A DNA stretch of 64,000 bases from positions 992,001 through 1,056,000 of the forward strand of contig CAJNAR010000145.1 in NCBI GenBank assembly GCA_905220665.1, given 5' to 3'. Source of the stretch: Albugo candida. Its lineage: Eukaryota; Oomycota; Peronosporomycetes; Albuginales; Albuginaceae. The translations under genes were made by a program, and so were the position numbers. Positions 32,242 through 41,762 of this stretch are shown in pieces (within the stretch, counting starts at the first letter, position 1; every line of letters begins with the position of its first letter). The notes beneath the pieces are model-generated. The model ran no database searches. It saw only the letters and a program-made list of their open reading frames with translations, and was not told where the DNA came from.

Positions 32242-33622
32242 CTATTGTTTGTTCTCATTCATTTGCATGGAAATTTCTTGGACGGCTTTCACGAACGTGT
32301 CAAGATGCGACGGTGCCATATCTGGAAAACATCCATGACCCAGGTTGGCTACGTAACGCTGAGTGCCAAATGCTTCCAACATCTCTCGAACCTAAAAAGA
32401 ATGCGTCGATCAGTATCCCAGCTAAAAGCGAATAGCGGATCAACTCACGTTGCTTTGAATCGTTTCAGGTGATGCATATATGGCACAGGGATCCAAGTTG
32501 CCTTGTAGGGATACTTTTCCATCCACAATGTCGCGCACCTGACATATGTCCGATTGCCAGTCCACTTGCAAGCAGTCGTACTTGGTCGTAGCTAATGCCT
32601 TATAGGCGTACGGGGTTCCTTTGGAGAAACAAACAACAGGGACGTTTTCACCGCACGCATCCTTCACTCTTGCAGCAATTTGTTCCAAGTATGGAAATGC
32701 AAACTCGAAATAATGTTCTTGGGTCACACTTTCCGCAGCGACACTTTCAAAAACTTGTAATACTTGTGCTCCTGCTCTCTGCTGTGCAACCAGGAAACGA
32801 ACGCATATGTCTGTGATCGCGTACAAAATGGTGTGTGCTTCTGTAGGATGCTACAAGTGACTCTCAGTTGAGTGTGTAGAATAGAGAATGAATCCAAACC
32901 TCGTACAAAAATGTCTTAAAAAGACTTTTTGTGCGGCTTCCTCGTCCCTCGATCATATAGCACAAGAGAGTCAATGGACCACCGCAAAAGCCGATTAGAG
33001 GAACTCTGCCATTGATTTCTTTTCTTGCCAGATTTATAGCGTCCAAAACGTATCCGAGTGTCTGTTCAACGTCGGGTGTCAAATTTATTTCTTCAACATC
33101 TTTAAGCTCGCGGATAGGCTTGGAAAAGACAGGTCCTACGGACGGAACCATTGAAATCTGCATTCCCATCGCCATTGGAATCACCAAAATATCCGAAAAT
33201 ATGATTACTGCGTCGACACCATATCTTCTGAAGGGTTGTAAACTCACTTCGACTGCTAGCTCGGGGACACTGCACATCTAAAAAAAACAGATCTAAAGTG
33301 ATACAATTTCTTATGCTTTGCATGTTACCGTGAAGAAATCGTAACCAGCCTCACGCAATGACCGAAACTCGGGCAAATGGCGCCCAGCTTGCCGCATGCA
33401 CCAGACAGGAACGCGCTCTGTTGGTTTCCCAAGTAGGGCTCGGACAACTAGATCGTTTTTCAGTGGTGGAAGCTCATGCACACGTCGGCGTTGAACTCGT
33501 CTGAATGGGAAGGGATGTGATTTTTTTCTTTTTTCACGACGAGATAGAAGCACCGCGACAGCAGATGCGATCGCAACAGCAATAGTCACTGTGGATGCAA
33601 GGGATGACGATGGTGCAGGCAT
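32242..33622 (-). CDS. UROD: Uroporphyrinogen decarboxylase, with N-terminal hydrophobic segment
   Basis: Four exons on the minus strand: 33622-33329, 33277-32900, 32850-32449, 32391-32242. Introns of 51, 49 and 57 bp, all phase 0; 407 aa. The catalytic core begins with [30 protein letters not shown], the substrate-binding signature. [19 protein letters not shown] carries the conserved Asp that contacts the pyrroles, followed by [10 protein letters not shown] and [12 protein letters not shown] near the end. The reaction is the four-step decarboxylation of uroporphyrinogen III to coproporphyrinogen III in haem synthesis. Unusually, residues about 8-27 are a hydrophobic helix followed by a basic RREKRKK cluster, suggesting a membrane anchor or organelle-targeting signal. 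It uses the product of uroporphyrinogen-III synthase, encoded at 40393. Confidence 0.94.
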
Positions 33623-34315
33623 TTTCTATGCGCTGAATCTGCAAAATGGTGTGGAGATTACGAATACACTAATAAGACGATTTTGGATCTGTGTGGTCAC
33701 AAGAATGAAGACGTATAAGAAGCTCTATTTGTCTCCTACGTAATTGCTCAAAGTAAGCGTGTTACGTTCAAACGTGTCATTTTCCGATATCAAGCTTGTG
33801 CACTGGTGGCATTCTAAAGTCTTAGCTCGCACAGATGGATTCGTCCTGATGCTTGGCATATCTGAAGTACCTCCTAGTTGGGTTTGAAGATGTGCGTGAT
33901 GGACGTCTTGGTATAGTGGGATACAAGGAAGAAAACAAATAATCTAACGTTTGTCAGAAAGATACAGCGACTTCTACACACAACGTATTGACTAATTATC
34001 ATTAGACCCTATGATCTCACCTCGACTGTACCGCAAAGTATCTGCAATCAAGCCAAACTATGCTCATAAAATCAGTCGCACAGCTCGTAATGTTCCTTTA
34101 AATGCACCTTTCGTACAACGAGATTGGTGCGACGAGCTAGACATCACCTATAATTACCTACAAATTGAATTATAGCATGAAGGGTATCTGATTTCCACTG
34201 CATTCTTATTGAGATGAGTAGCTAGAAAAGCATACATTTTTAATTGTGGTGCGCCTACCGAAAATTATGTACTTTAACGTAATAGAGTTAACCGACGAAT
34301 CGTGTAGTATCCGTG
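33623..34315. promoter_or_regulatory. Upstream region between UROD and the Stealth enzyme gene
   Basis: 693 bp between two divergent genes, so it contains both promoters. It also holds an unremarkable 54-codon ATG frame at 34011-34175 with a fairly protein-like composition, which I do not call as a gene. A GTGTCATTTT at about 33775 is Inr-like but unsupported. Confidence 0.4.
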
Positions 34316-37300
34316 ATGACCAAAGCACGTGTGGCTGTCCCCTCTCCACCAATGACCATCTCATTCCACAGTTTCGAGCAAAGGTGGTATCTCATAGTGC
34401 TTGGAGCAATAGCCTGTGGGATCGCTTATCATTGGGCAACCTTCCAACCAATTGATTCGAAATATGACAACATCGGGAATGTCTCAGACAAAGGCTACTT
34501 GTCATACGGACCCATTGATGCTGTATACACTTGGGTCAACGGAACTGATTTACGCTGGAAAGCTGAAAAGGATTTCTGGCAACGGCAATGGTTAACAGCT
34601 TTGACTGGGCAAGCTGCCTCAGAAAGTGTCCAAGAAAGTAAGGATAAATCCGCCTCGGATAATCGTTTCCGCGACAACGAAGAGCTCCGATTTTCACTTC
34701 GATCACTTGAAAAGTATGCCCCATGGATCCGTCACATTTACATCGTGACGGATGGACAGATTCCTTCATGGCTGAATCTTGACTCACCGCGTATTTCAAT
34801 CGTACCACATCGAGACATATTTCCAAATACCTCATATCTTCCAGTATTCGCATCACCAGCAATCGAGTCAAACTTGGTCAATATTCCGGATTTGAGCGAG
34901 CACTTTCTCTACTTTAACGATGACGTCTTCCTGGGGTCACATATAACGCCTAGCGATTTCATCAGTGTAGACGGTGTTCAGAAAATTTATTTTGCTTGGG
35001 AAATTCCGCATTGCTCTGCTTTATGCGACAACGAAAATCTTGGGAACGGAATTTGCGATTTTGGGTGCAATACTACCTCCTGTGACTATGATCTTGGAGA
35101 TTGTGGATGCATAGTAAACTCTGAGACGGACAATTTACACTGCGATGAGGAAAAAGTTAAGGATGTTCTTCTAGCAAATCTTTTAAAGGAAAACCAGGCG
35201 ACGCTTTTAAAGAGCGATAGTTGTCGCGAATTCTGTACTTATGAAGCACTGGGTGATGGAAAGTGCGAATCTACTTGTGATACTCCAGAGTGTGGATTTG
35301 ACGGAGGCGATTGCAATATGTCTCACGTTCATAGTAGTTTACCAACGGCCAGCATTTTCACGAAGAATCTCATGTACATTGAGGACGGATCGTCCAGGTT
35401 GTTCTGGATTGCTGAAGTATTTCAGGACGTCCCGGCCATGATTTTTAATCTATCTTCCGTATTTGGCGTAAATGGCTCCATTTATACTGCGGAACATGAC
35501 AATCCGATGCTCGTTCGGCAGGCTATCGTTCATGAAGACCAGATGATTCTACTTGTGGTATTTGGTAGAGAAGATTATAGTAATGAAGGTCGTACAGGAA
35601 GCTGTACTCTGGAAATCAGAGGTCGCACTGTCGGAGGTGAAGAACAAATAATTCAGATTTTCTTAATGCGAGGGAACACAACTATCAACTCGATCGGAAT
35701 ACAACAGCATGAACATGACGACTCGACTTCTCCCACGAACGAAAATATCGCTGTCGCTGGGCTATATACCTTTCTAAATCAAAGTTTGACTTCCGAATAT
35801 ATCACATCACCCATCGACGTTCATGCCAGCAAAATATATGTGTCTGGATCGATGAGAATAGAAAGAAAGCCAGCACCTATAGACCTCGAGGCCGGCAAGC
35901 ATTCTTCCGAAATCGAAACTCAATACGCAGTCGACAACAGCGATCAGAAGAAAGCACTGATATTCAATCTCTATCTACCTCGCGTCCATACCGAAGTGGG
36001 TCGAAAACTTGGCCGCGATACTCAGTTACAATTCGAAGTCACATTACGCGATCGAGCAATCGAGCATGAACGTGCACAATCCGAAGTTCTGCTTAATTTT
36101 AGAAGAGTTTTCACGTGTATGCTGCACTCCTCCTTTGTCGCCACCGCCACATCGGAGAAGCCCGCGGAGTTTGAAGCAAAAGCATCTGAGCCCTTGGATA
36201 AAGCGACCTCTTTCAACGACGATAGCCCACAATGTGTCAACATGCATGATCAGGGTCTGTCAGTACAAATCAAAATTACTTTGCCCCAGCCAGCTGGTCA
36301 TCTAAGGTACAATGTGGGAAAGAAGGCGGAAGAGCATGAAATGGGATCTAAGCTTGATGATGAGGCAGAGAGGCATGATCACCAGCAACCCGAGCATGAT
36401 ACTTTCCCTCGTGTGGAACCTCGACTCTTTGATGGTCAACTCTGTTTTCTTGACGTTGCACGGCCACAAGAGAAATTCTGCTTCAGTATTGCTCTTACGT
36501 ATTATGATCGACATAATGTCGCTTTGACTGTCACGACAGCGAAAGATGATATGGCGAGAAATGATGCTAAAGATACCAATGAAAATGAGCCTTACTACAT
36601 GGAGAAGGATGCGCAATCCGCATATCAAGATGGTACTCTCACGCTCGATGAAGCCCCTGTCGAAGAGCCTGTAGATGACTCGACCGCGCCCAACGACGAA
36701 ATATCTGATCGAGAGAAGGAAGAGGGTCGCCTTGTGTGTGCGTTGAAAAGGAATCGACTAGAAAGATACAAAATGGAAATTGAATGGGAAACAAAAATGC
36801 GGCAGCAGAGCTCGCACTCAGAAAGCGCTGACTTGATGACTGGAATCATTAAGTGGCTACAAGGTTTTCTATCGGATACAACTTTAGTCGAAAAATCTCC
36901 AGAGTCAGACCTTGAGCATGAGTATGCACGCGAGTGCGCCACAACGGACGACGACTTGAAGGACTTATTCGTTACCCCCTCTCTGCATTCGTTTACGTCC
37001 CAGGAGAGAGAAGCCGCCAGGGCGTCCACCGACACATTTGGTGATTCATTACGCTTTGTCAATAAATTGTTTACTCGTGCTTTTGGAAAGCCTTCCGAAA
37101 GACGTCGAGTAGTTTCGCACATGCCATTTTTGATCAAAAAGAGCACAATGCTTGAACTCAAGTCACATTGGCCGCAAGAGTTCGAGGCCACGTCCTCTCA
37201 CCGCTTTCGTCATCCTCATGATATGCAGTTCAGCTTTTCATACTTTCATTATCTGATCAATCGCCACAAGCTGCACCCACCAACAATTGAGGAAATCTGG

Positions 37301-38098
37301 GCTGAATATCTCGATGTGAATCGAAATGGAGTATTGGATTATCTGGAAATGTTAACACTTGCAAGTATGGTTCATGGTGATACTCCTTCCGAGACTTCGA
37401 TCGAGGAAGTAAAAAATTGTATACAACCACCACGTGCAGTGACAGAGATCGAAAAGGATACTAAAGAAGGACGATTAAAAGTGTCCGAAACGTTGCATCC
37501 TCACATCACACTCGAGTCTTTGAAGAAATGTAAGGAAGTGGCCGAGAAACTGATCAGCAACGTTCGTCGAAAGATAATGTACGAGCCGATGTCTGAAGCA
37601 GAAGTCACTTTCCACATGCTGAGCGATAATCCCACATATGCTCTCGGTCAAATGCTCAACACTAGAGCAAGGCGGACGAAATTCGTGTGCATCAATGATG
37701 ACATGAAAAATCCCACACAAAAAGTACATCAGGTACTTCGTGAGCTCTTTCTCGCATTCTGGCCGAATCAATCGCAGTTTGAGCTGCCGCATCATCTCCA
37801 AAATCGGTACTTGCACATCGATGAGTACAATTTCGCTCAACAACGATTGCGAAAGCTTTACCTGGGATTGATTCTGACCGTGGTCATATTGGGCCTGTCC
37901 GTTTATTGGCACAAGTCCATGTGGATCTTTCGAAAGAGGCAAGCTTCTCGGCCTCGTACATCCTCAGCGTCCATTTTGAAACGGGAACGGATCAAGGCCG
38001 ACAGAAACGTGATACTCAAGAGCCCGACTTCGGCATCAAGTCCTAGGTCCTCGCCAAAGGTGGACTGTGAGGTCGTTGGTAACAAGATGAAACAATAG
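34316..38098 (+). CDS. GNPTAB-like Stealth phosphotransferase with two LNR modules and EF-hand
   Basis: 1260 aa from ATG 34316, single exon. An N-terminal membrane anchor (about 25-41) gives type II topology. Then Stealth CR1 (IDAVYTWVNGTD near 66), CR2 (about 118-160, LRFSLRSLEKYAPWIRHIYI), CR3 (YFNDDVFLG near 200), two Lin12/Notch repeats (about 232-265 and 302-333, each with the six-Cys pattern ending DLGDC or DGGDC), an EF-hand loop DVNRNGVLDYLE near 997-1008, Stealth CR4 (about 1118-1160, ending SQFELP) and a C-terminal membrane span (about 1183-1199). This is the architecture of GlcNAc-1-phosphotransferase alpha/beta, which transfers GlcNAc-phosphate to mannose on lysosomal enzymes in the Golgi. 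In an oomycete the acceptor is unknown. The acidic middle (about 680-830) is unlike the animal protein. Confidence 0.9.
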   Translation: MTKARVAVPSPPMTISFHSFEQRWYLIVLGAIACGIAYHWATFQPIDSKYDNIGNVSDKGYLSYGPIDAVYTWVNGTDLRWKAEKDFWQRQWLTALTGQAASESVQESKDKSASDNRFRDNEELRFSLRSLEKYAPWIRHIYIVTDGQIPSWLNLDSPRISIVPHRDIFPNTSYLPVFASPAIESNLVNIPDLSEHFLYFNDDVFLGSHITPSDFISVDGVQKIYFAWEIPHCSALCDNENLGNGICDFGCNTTSCDYDLGDCGCIVNSETDNLHCDEEKVKDVLLANLLKENQATLLKSDSCREFCTYEALGDGKCESTCDTPECGFDGGDCNMSHVHSSLPTASIFTKNLMYIEDGSSRLFWIAEVFQDVPAMIFNLSSVFGVNGSIYTAEHDNPMLVRQAIVHEDQMILLVVFGREDYSNEGRTGSCTLEIRGRTVGGEEQIIQIFLMRGNTTINSIGIQQHEHDDSTSPTNENIAVAGLYTFLNQSLTSEYITSPIDVHASKIYVSGSMRIERKPAPIDLEAGKHSSEIETQYAVDNSDQKKALIFNLYLPRVHTEVGRKLGRDTQLQFEVTLRDRAIEHERAQSEVLLNFRRVFTCMLHSSFVATATSEKPAEFEAKASEPLDKATSFNDDSPQCVNMHDQGLSVQIKITLPQPAGHLRYNVGKKAEEHEMGSKLDDEAERHDHQQPEHDTFPRVEPRLFDGQLCFLDVARPQEKFCFSIALTYYDRHNVALTVTTAKDDMARNDAKDTNENEPYYMEKDAQSAYQDGTLTLDEAPVEEPVDDSTAPNDEISDREKEEGRLVCALKRNRLERYKMEIEWETKMRQQSSHSESADLMTGIIKWLQGFLSDTTLVEKSPESDLEHEYARECATTDDDLKDLFVTPSLHSFTSQEREAARASTDTFGDSLRFVNKLFTRAFGKPSERRRVVSHMPFLIKKSTMLELKSHWPQEFEATSSHRFRHPHDMQFSFSYFHYLINRHKLHPPTIEEIWAEYLDVNRNGVLDYLEMLTLASMVHGDTPSETSIEEVKNCIQPPRAVTEIEKDTKEGRLKVSETLHPHITLESLKKCKEVAEKLISNVRRKIMYEPMSEAEVTFHMLSDNPTYALGQMLNTRARRTKFVCINDDMKNPTQKVHQVLRELFLAFWPNQSQFELPHHLQNRYLHIDEYNFAQQRLRKLYLGLILTVVILGLSVYWHKSMWIFRKRQASRPRTSSASILKRERIKADRNVILKSPTSASSPRSSPKVDCEVVGNKMKQ

Positions 38099-38302
38099 GT
38101 CACCGCATTTTCATTGTTTCTGATGTTGACATGGTGTACGCAGGAGTCGAAGCATTACCACGCTTCTCTCCTGGTATGAAAAACATCCTAGCCTCCGTGT
38201 CATGCAATATTGAGCCACTCTCTGAGCAGGCATTTGACCTTGTGGAAACAGAAAAGAGTAATACAAGACAAATGAAAGCGGTTGGCTTTATATTGAGAAT
38301 AT

Positions 38303-39574
38303 CTATTGTGCTTTTTTGGTCTCAATTGGTTCCTCTTCGCTGTCGTCGTCCGACTTTGCATCAGCCTCTTCTTGTTCACCAGAACTGTCGGGTTGCTCTT
38401 CTTCTTCTGAGTATGAGAAAAGCTCTTCTATCTCACCTCGGACATAGGCAGTGATCAAAGCAGAACCAAGACATGATGGTACTAGATACAACAGTGCAGG
38501 TTGAGCTGCATTGAAGTAAAACATCACCACGACGGTGGTTGCCAATCCCAGAACGTAAGCGCACAAACCAGCGTGAAAGAAAGGCTTCGTAAAGGATCGG
38601 AAACTATTGGTGATTTCGGCACGATGGGCATCATAACGCAGTAGTAAGGCGACAAAGATGCCGGGAATAACAATATCACCCAATCCAAGAATCGAGTGCT
38701 TCGCTTTCTCAGTTTCGGTAGCAAATTCGCGTGGAAAGATGAGTTTGATCGGGGCATCAAATGAGGTAGCAACGGTCACCATCACATCCGTTCCAAAGAC
38801 CCAGAAAATATCGTAAAAAAATAATCCGGTCAGCAGAATAGCGCCAATTTTAAAGCTACCGAGTGATAAAGACTCAATCCCTTTGATTGACAGTGAGATT
38901 CCAAAAATGTTGTTCAGCGTGAAATGTTTGGTCATAAACCAAGCATAACCAAAGGCTGATGCCAATATGAATGTGAGCACCCAAGCTTGAGATAATATGA
39001 ACTTATACTTTCCGTGAAATGGGATATTGATTTCGCGAGTAAAAACTTTCCCTTTTCCCTGGAATACGATTTGCATAATCAATGGACAAAAGGCCTCGGT
39101 CAAACTATATGACCCCACAAGTGCGAAGTAAGAAGTTAAAAGTAGGTTCACCATATCTTTTTCAAAATACTTGAAAAAGAGATAGAGACCAACAAGGACA
39201 CCAGATCCCAAAAGAGGAAACATGTATGCGTCCTTCGCATTCATAACGTCCTCATTTTTCTCTCCGCTAGCTTCTCGATGGCATTTTAAACGTAAGGAGA
39301 GAGTTGAGCCAATGTATACGATACTAGTTGCCGAAAGTATCATTTGTATAGACACAGGTATCAACACAAAGTTGGACAGTACGGTTAACGCAATCAAAAC
39401 CACATAGCAGGTGTTTTGAATTGAAGTGGTCATCGGTGGACGCAAATTTATTCGAAATGCGTGCACAAAGTAATTTAATTTTGAGAGGAATTTACGCTGA
39501 CGAGGGGTCTGGTAACTCCGCTGCACTATAAGTCGCAGCTCGGGTTTTGTATTGGCTGATTGATGACGTGTCAT
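38303..39574 (-). CDS. Signal peptide peptidase, intramembrane aspartyl protease
   Basis: 423 aa from the ATG at 39574, or 376 aa from the in-frame ATG at 39433 (M48), which starts just before the first membrane span and may be the true start. Nine or so spans. The catalytic motifs are intact: YD (Y254-D255), GLGD (297-300) and QPALL (358-362), in the order and orientation of the SPP/SPPL family. The C-terminal tail is acidic and ends KKAQ, a KKxx ER-retrieval signal, as in animal SPP. The enzyme cleaves leftover signal peptides within the ER membrane and helps ER-associated degradation. It is convergent with the Stealth enzyme gene (about 200 bp apart) and divergent from the small membrane protein gene at 39644. 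Confidence 0.93.
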   Translation of the reverse strand: MTRHQSANTKPELRLIVQRSYQTPRQRKFLSKLNYFVHAFRINLRPPMTTSIQNTCYVVLIALTVLSNFVLIPVSIQMILSATSIVYIGSTLSLRLKCHREASGEKNEDVMNAKDAYMFPLLGSGVLVGLYLFFKYFEKDMVNLLLTSYFALVGSYSLTEAFCPLIMQIVFQGKGKVFTREINIPFHGKYKFILSQAWVLTFILASAFGYAWFMTKHFTLNNIFGISLSIKGIESLSLGSFKIGAILLTGLFFYDIFWVFGTDVMVTVATSFDAPIKLIFPREFATETEKAKHSILGLGDIVIPGIFVALLLRYDAHRAEITNSFRSFTKPFFHAGLCAYVLGLATTVVVMFYFNAAQPALLYLVPSCLGSALITAYVRGEIEELFSYSEEEEQPDSSGEQEEADAKSDDDSEEEPIETKKAQ

Positions 39575-39643
39575 TCAATGCTATTTTTGAAAGGTACGGT
39601 ACATCAACACATCAGTGAAGGGAGGATTCTCGGAATTAAAGCA

Positions 39644-40082
39644 ATGAGCAAAGCATACAGTGTTGAAGAGATTCGCAGTCTCTACGAGAGCAGTCCGGAA
39701 AAACTGCAAGCAGAATACAAATCTTCATGCAAAGCGACTACCGATCTTGCAGCACATGCTCGTGCGAGCATCGCTGCACGTGATTATGTTCCAAAAAACC
39801 GCGTGCAAGCTTACATCCATGATTATGCAAAAAAATACGTCTACACGAACAGGTATGTATCTCCGTATAGACTTGCATATACACCACTTTTGATAGAATC
39901 TATACGCACACAGTGTGAAGCCTTTAGTGCACATAATGCTTCTGACTGGCGTCACCGGAATCGCTTTGGAATATTTCGGTCACCACGGTAAGCGTTAATC
40001 ACTGCAATCCGCTGCGTCATATACAATCATCTACGTAATATTGTGCTTAGGGAGTCACAACGAGCACGACAAAGCTCACTGA
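39644..40082 (+). CDS. Small single-span protein, possibly mitochondrial (ATP synthase F0 f-like)
   Basis: Exons 39644-39852, 39914-39987 and 40051-40082, with phases consistent. Introns are 61 and 63 bp (donors GTATGT, GTAAGC); 104 aa. The frame has an N-terminal helix (YSVEEIRSLYESSPEKLQAE), a basic segment, then after the first splice a single membrane span in KPLVHIMLLTGVTGIALEYF, and a His-rich tail GHHGSHNEHDKAH. The layout, a short amphipathic helix, one span and a charged C-tail, fits small inner-membrane subunits. Subunit f of the mitochondrial F0 ATP synthase is my best guess, but I have no diagnostic motif. The start 39644 was chosen over 39560 because the upstream part overlaps the divergent SPP gene and looks non-coding. 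Confidence 0.65.
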
Positions 40083-40224
40083 GATACTGAACGCAAAGTA
40101 TCTTGAGGATCCGGAAAATTTGTGTGGATTAATTAGGAAAAAGAGAATAAAACCCTCATACTATATTTCGAATTTTTCCATGGTGTATTGAGCGGTACGA
40201 TTGTAGCATGATTCTCGCTGCCAG

Positions 40225-40386
40225 ATGGCCAAGCGAACGCATTTCACATTCGAAGAGCATGAACGCCTGTATCAATACATTTGGGAACTGTACAGCTTCT
40301 CGATGATTGCCATTATATTGCTCAATGTCTCAACTTCTTTTCATTCATTATTGGAGGCTATCATTCGCACCTTTAAATCTTATTGA
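40225..40386 (+). CDS. Possible 53-aa single-span membrane protein
   Basis: An ATG frame of 53 codons between two same-strand genes. It starts with a hydrophilic head (MAKRTHFTFEEHERLYQYIW), then a hydrophobic helix FSMIAIILLNVSTSFHSLLEA, and ends in a basic tail. It ends 6 bp before the ATG of uroporphyrinogen-III synthase, so it could be an upstream ORF or a separate small gene. Small mitochondrial import or assembly proteins have this size and shape. There is no family match I can name, and chance cannot be excluded. Confidence 0.3.
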   Translation: MAKRTHFTFEEHERLYQYIWELYSFSMIAIILLNVSTSFHSLLEAIIRTFKSY

Positions 40387-40392
40387 ATTTTG

Positions 40393-41223
40393 ATGGACTA
40401 TCGCTCAGATACGGAAGGCTGCGTTTTGTTCCTGAAAGAATATGACGAGAAGTATTCGAAAGCTCTCTTACAATCGCAAACTAAAGTACCTCTACTAAGA
40501 AAACTTAATGCGTGCTTTGCTCAAGTTCTAACCTTTGAGTATGTGAATCGTCTCCAGCTTCGCGACACTTTACTGCACCTCCAAGGTCGACATGCCGGCA
40601 TAATAATCACTAGCCCCCGAGCCGGTATCGCGATTATAGAGGCAATCAAAGATCTTCCTGAAGGATCCCGTAGCGACATTATTCGACAACTGAGAGAGAC
40701 AACAATTTTTTCTGTTGGTGCAGCCACGTCCAGTAATTTGCACCAATTTGGTATTTCCTGCAATGGCGAACAAAGTGGATCTGCAGATGGGCTGGCTGAC
40801 TATATATTTGAGAATGGAATACTTCCCCCTTGTTCTGCAAAAAAACCAGTGCTATTTCTTTGCGGAGATAAAAGACGGGATTCTATTCCATCGGCATTTC
40901 GACAACGAGATTTGCCGCTTGTCGAGCTAAAGGTCTATGAAAGCTGTCCTCTCAAGGAAATCAAGATGCCTGACGGATTGGAAGTACCAGCATGGATTGC
41001 TTTTTTCAGTCCGAGTGGCTTGAAAGCCGTACAGAATCTTCCTCTCCCATGGCCTCACATCAGAAAGGCTGCTATTGGAAAAACAACTGCAAGCGCATTA
41101 CGGAAGCTTGCCGATTCTACTGGAATGATGCATTGGAATCCACATGTTACTGCCACGTCACCTAATTCAGATGCACTTGCACGAGCGATTGTTGAATATG
41201 AACATAATAACTCAGTCTCGTGA
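40393..41223 (+). CDS. UROS: Uroporphyrinogen-III synthase
   Basis: 276 aa, single exon. The fold shows in the two-lobed pattern of the HemD family: a first lobe with YVNRLQLRDTLLHLQGRHAGIIITSPRAGIAIIEAI (the T/S-S-xxA/G motif), FSVGAATSSNLHQFG, the second lobe LFLCGDKRRDSIPSAF, LVELKVYES, WIAFFSPSGLKAV and a terminal AAIGKTTASALRK, each at the expected place. The enzyme closes and rearranges hydroxymethylbilane to uroporphyrinogen III in the cytosol. Its product is the substrate of UROD, encoded at 32242-33622. The length equals that of human UROS (about 265). The ATG at 40393 is the first in frame. Confidence 0.9.
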   Translation: MDYRSDTEGCVLFLKEYDEKYSKALLQSQTKVPLLRKLNACFAQVLTFEYVNRLQLRDTLLHLQGRHAGIIITSPRAGIAIIEAIKDLPEGSRSDIIRQLRETTIFSVGAATSSNLHQFGISCNGEQSGSADGLADYIFENGILPPCSAKKPVLFLCGDKRRDSIPSAFRQRDLPLVELKVYESCPLKEIKMPDGLEVPAWIAFFSPSGLKAVQNLPLPWPHIRKAAIGKTTASALRKLADSTGMMHWNPHVTATSPNSDALARAIVEYEHNNSVS

Positions 41224-41762
41224 ATGTCACAGATTGTCCACGTTGGCACAGAGCTACTTTTCTGCTCTGAATTGGGAGCAGCTGTTATAGCTGAATAAGT
41301 GAAACAAATCGAGGCAAAGTAAGCTGAAGAATACGTTACGTCCCATTATAACGTTTGATCCCCGACAAGCCAAATATTTGTTCCGTCCGTCCATTTTCAA
41401 GAATTGAACGCATGTTGCGAAGCTTTGTCACAGCAAACAGCGATGACACTTCCCTTTTGATCAAATATTACAAGTCCATGTACCCGTACCTTCTAGTAAC
41501 CTTCCACAATAGATGCTCTTATAATTAGAAAATAACTCGTACAATATAATAATTCGAAGAACGTCTTTCTCGGATTTCACGCCTCTTCTTTGCTCTATTG
41601 CCAGGAGGTCGACCAGAACCACACACCCACCAATTACCCGGCAAAAGTCGTCGTGTATCCACCATAAATTATTCGTATACACCGCGTCAATCAATACTTA
41701 TGACGCCAAATCTTGCGTAAGCTCACTCTACAATCTGAAAAGCTTTTATTGTATCTGATTGC
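41224..41762. other. Intergenic, no gene seen
   Basis: 539 bp between UROS and the tandem SerK-like gene, with no coding or RNA signal recognised. It must contain the promoter of the latter. Confidence 0.45.

Noticed and set aside
34011..34175. 54-codon plus frame upstream of the Stealth enzyme gene
   Set aside because: Composition is plausible, but frames of this length are expected by chance and nothing else supports it.
38131..38454. 107-codon plus frame after the Stealth enzyme gene
   Set aside because: Mostly antisense to the acidic tail of signal peptide peptidase, and no motif.
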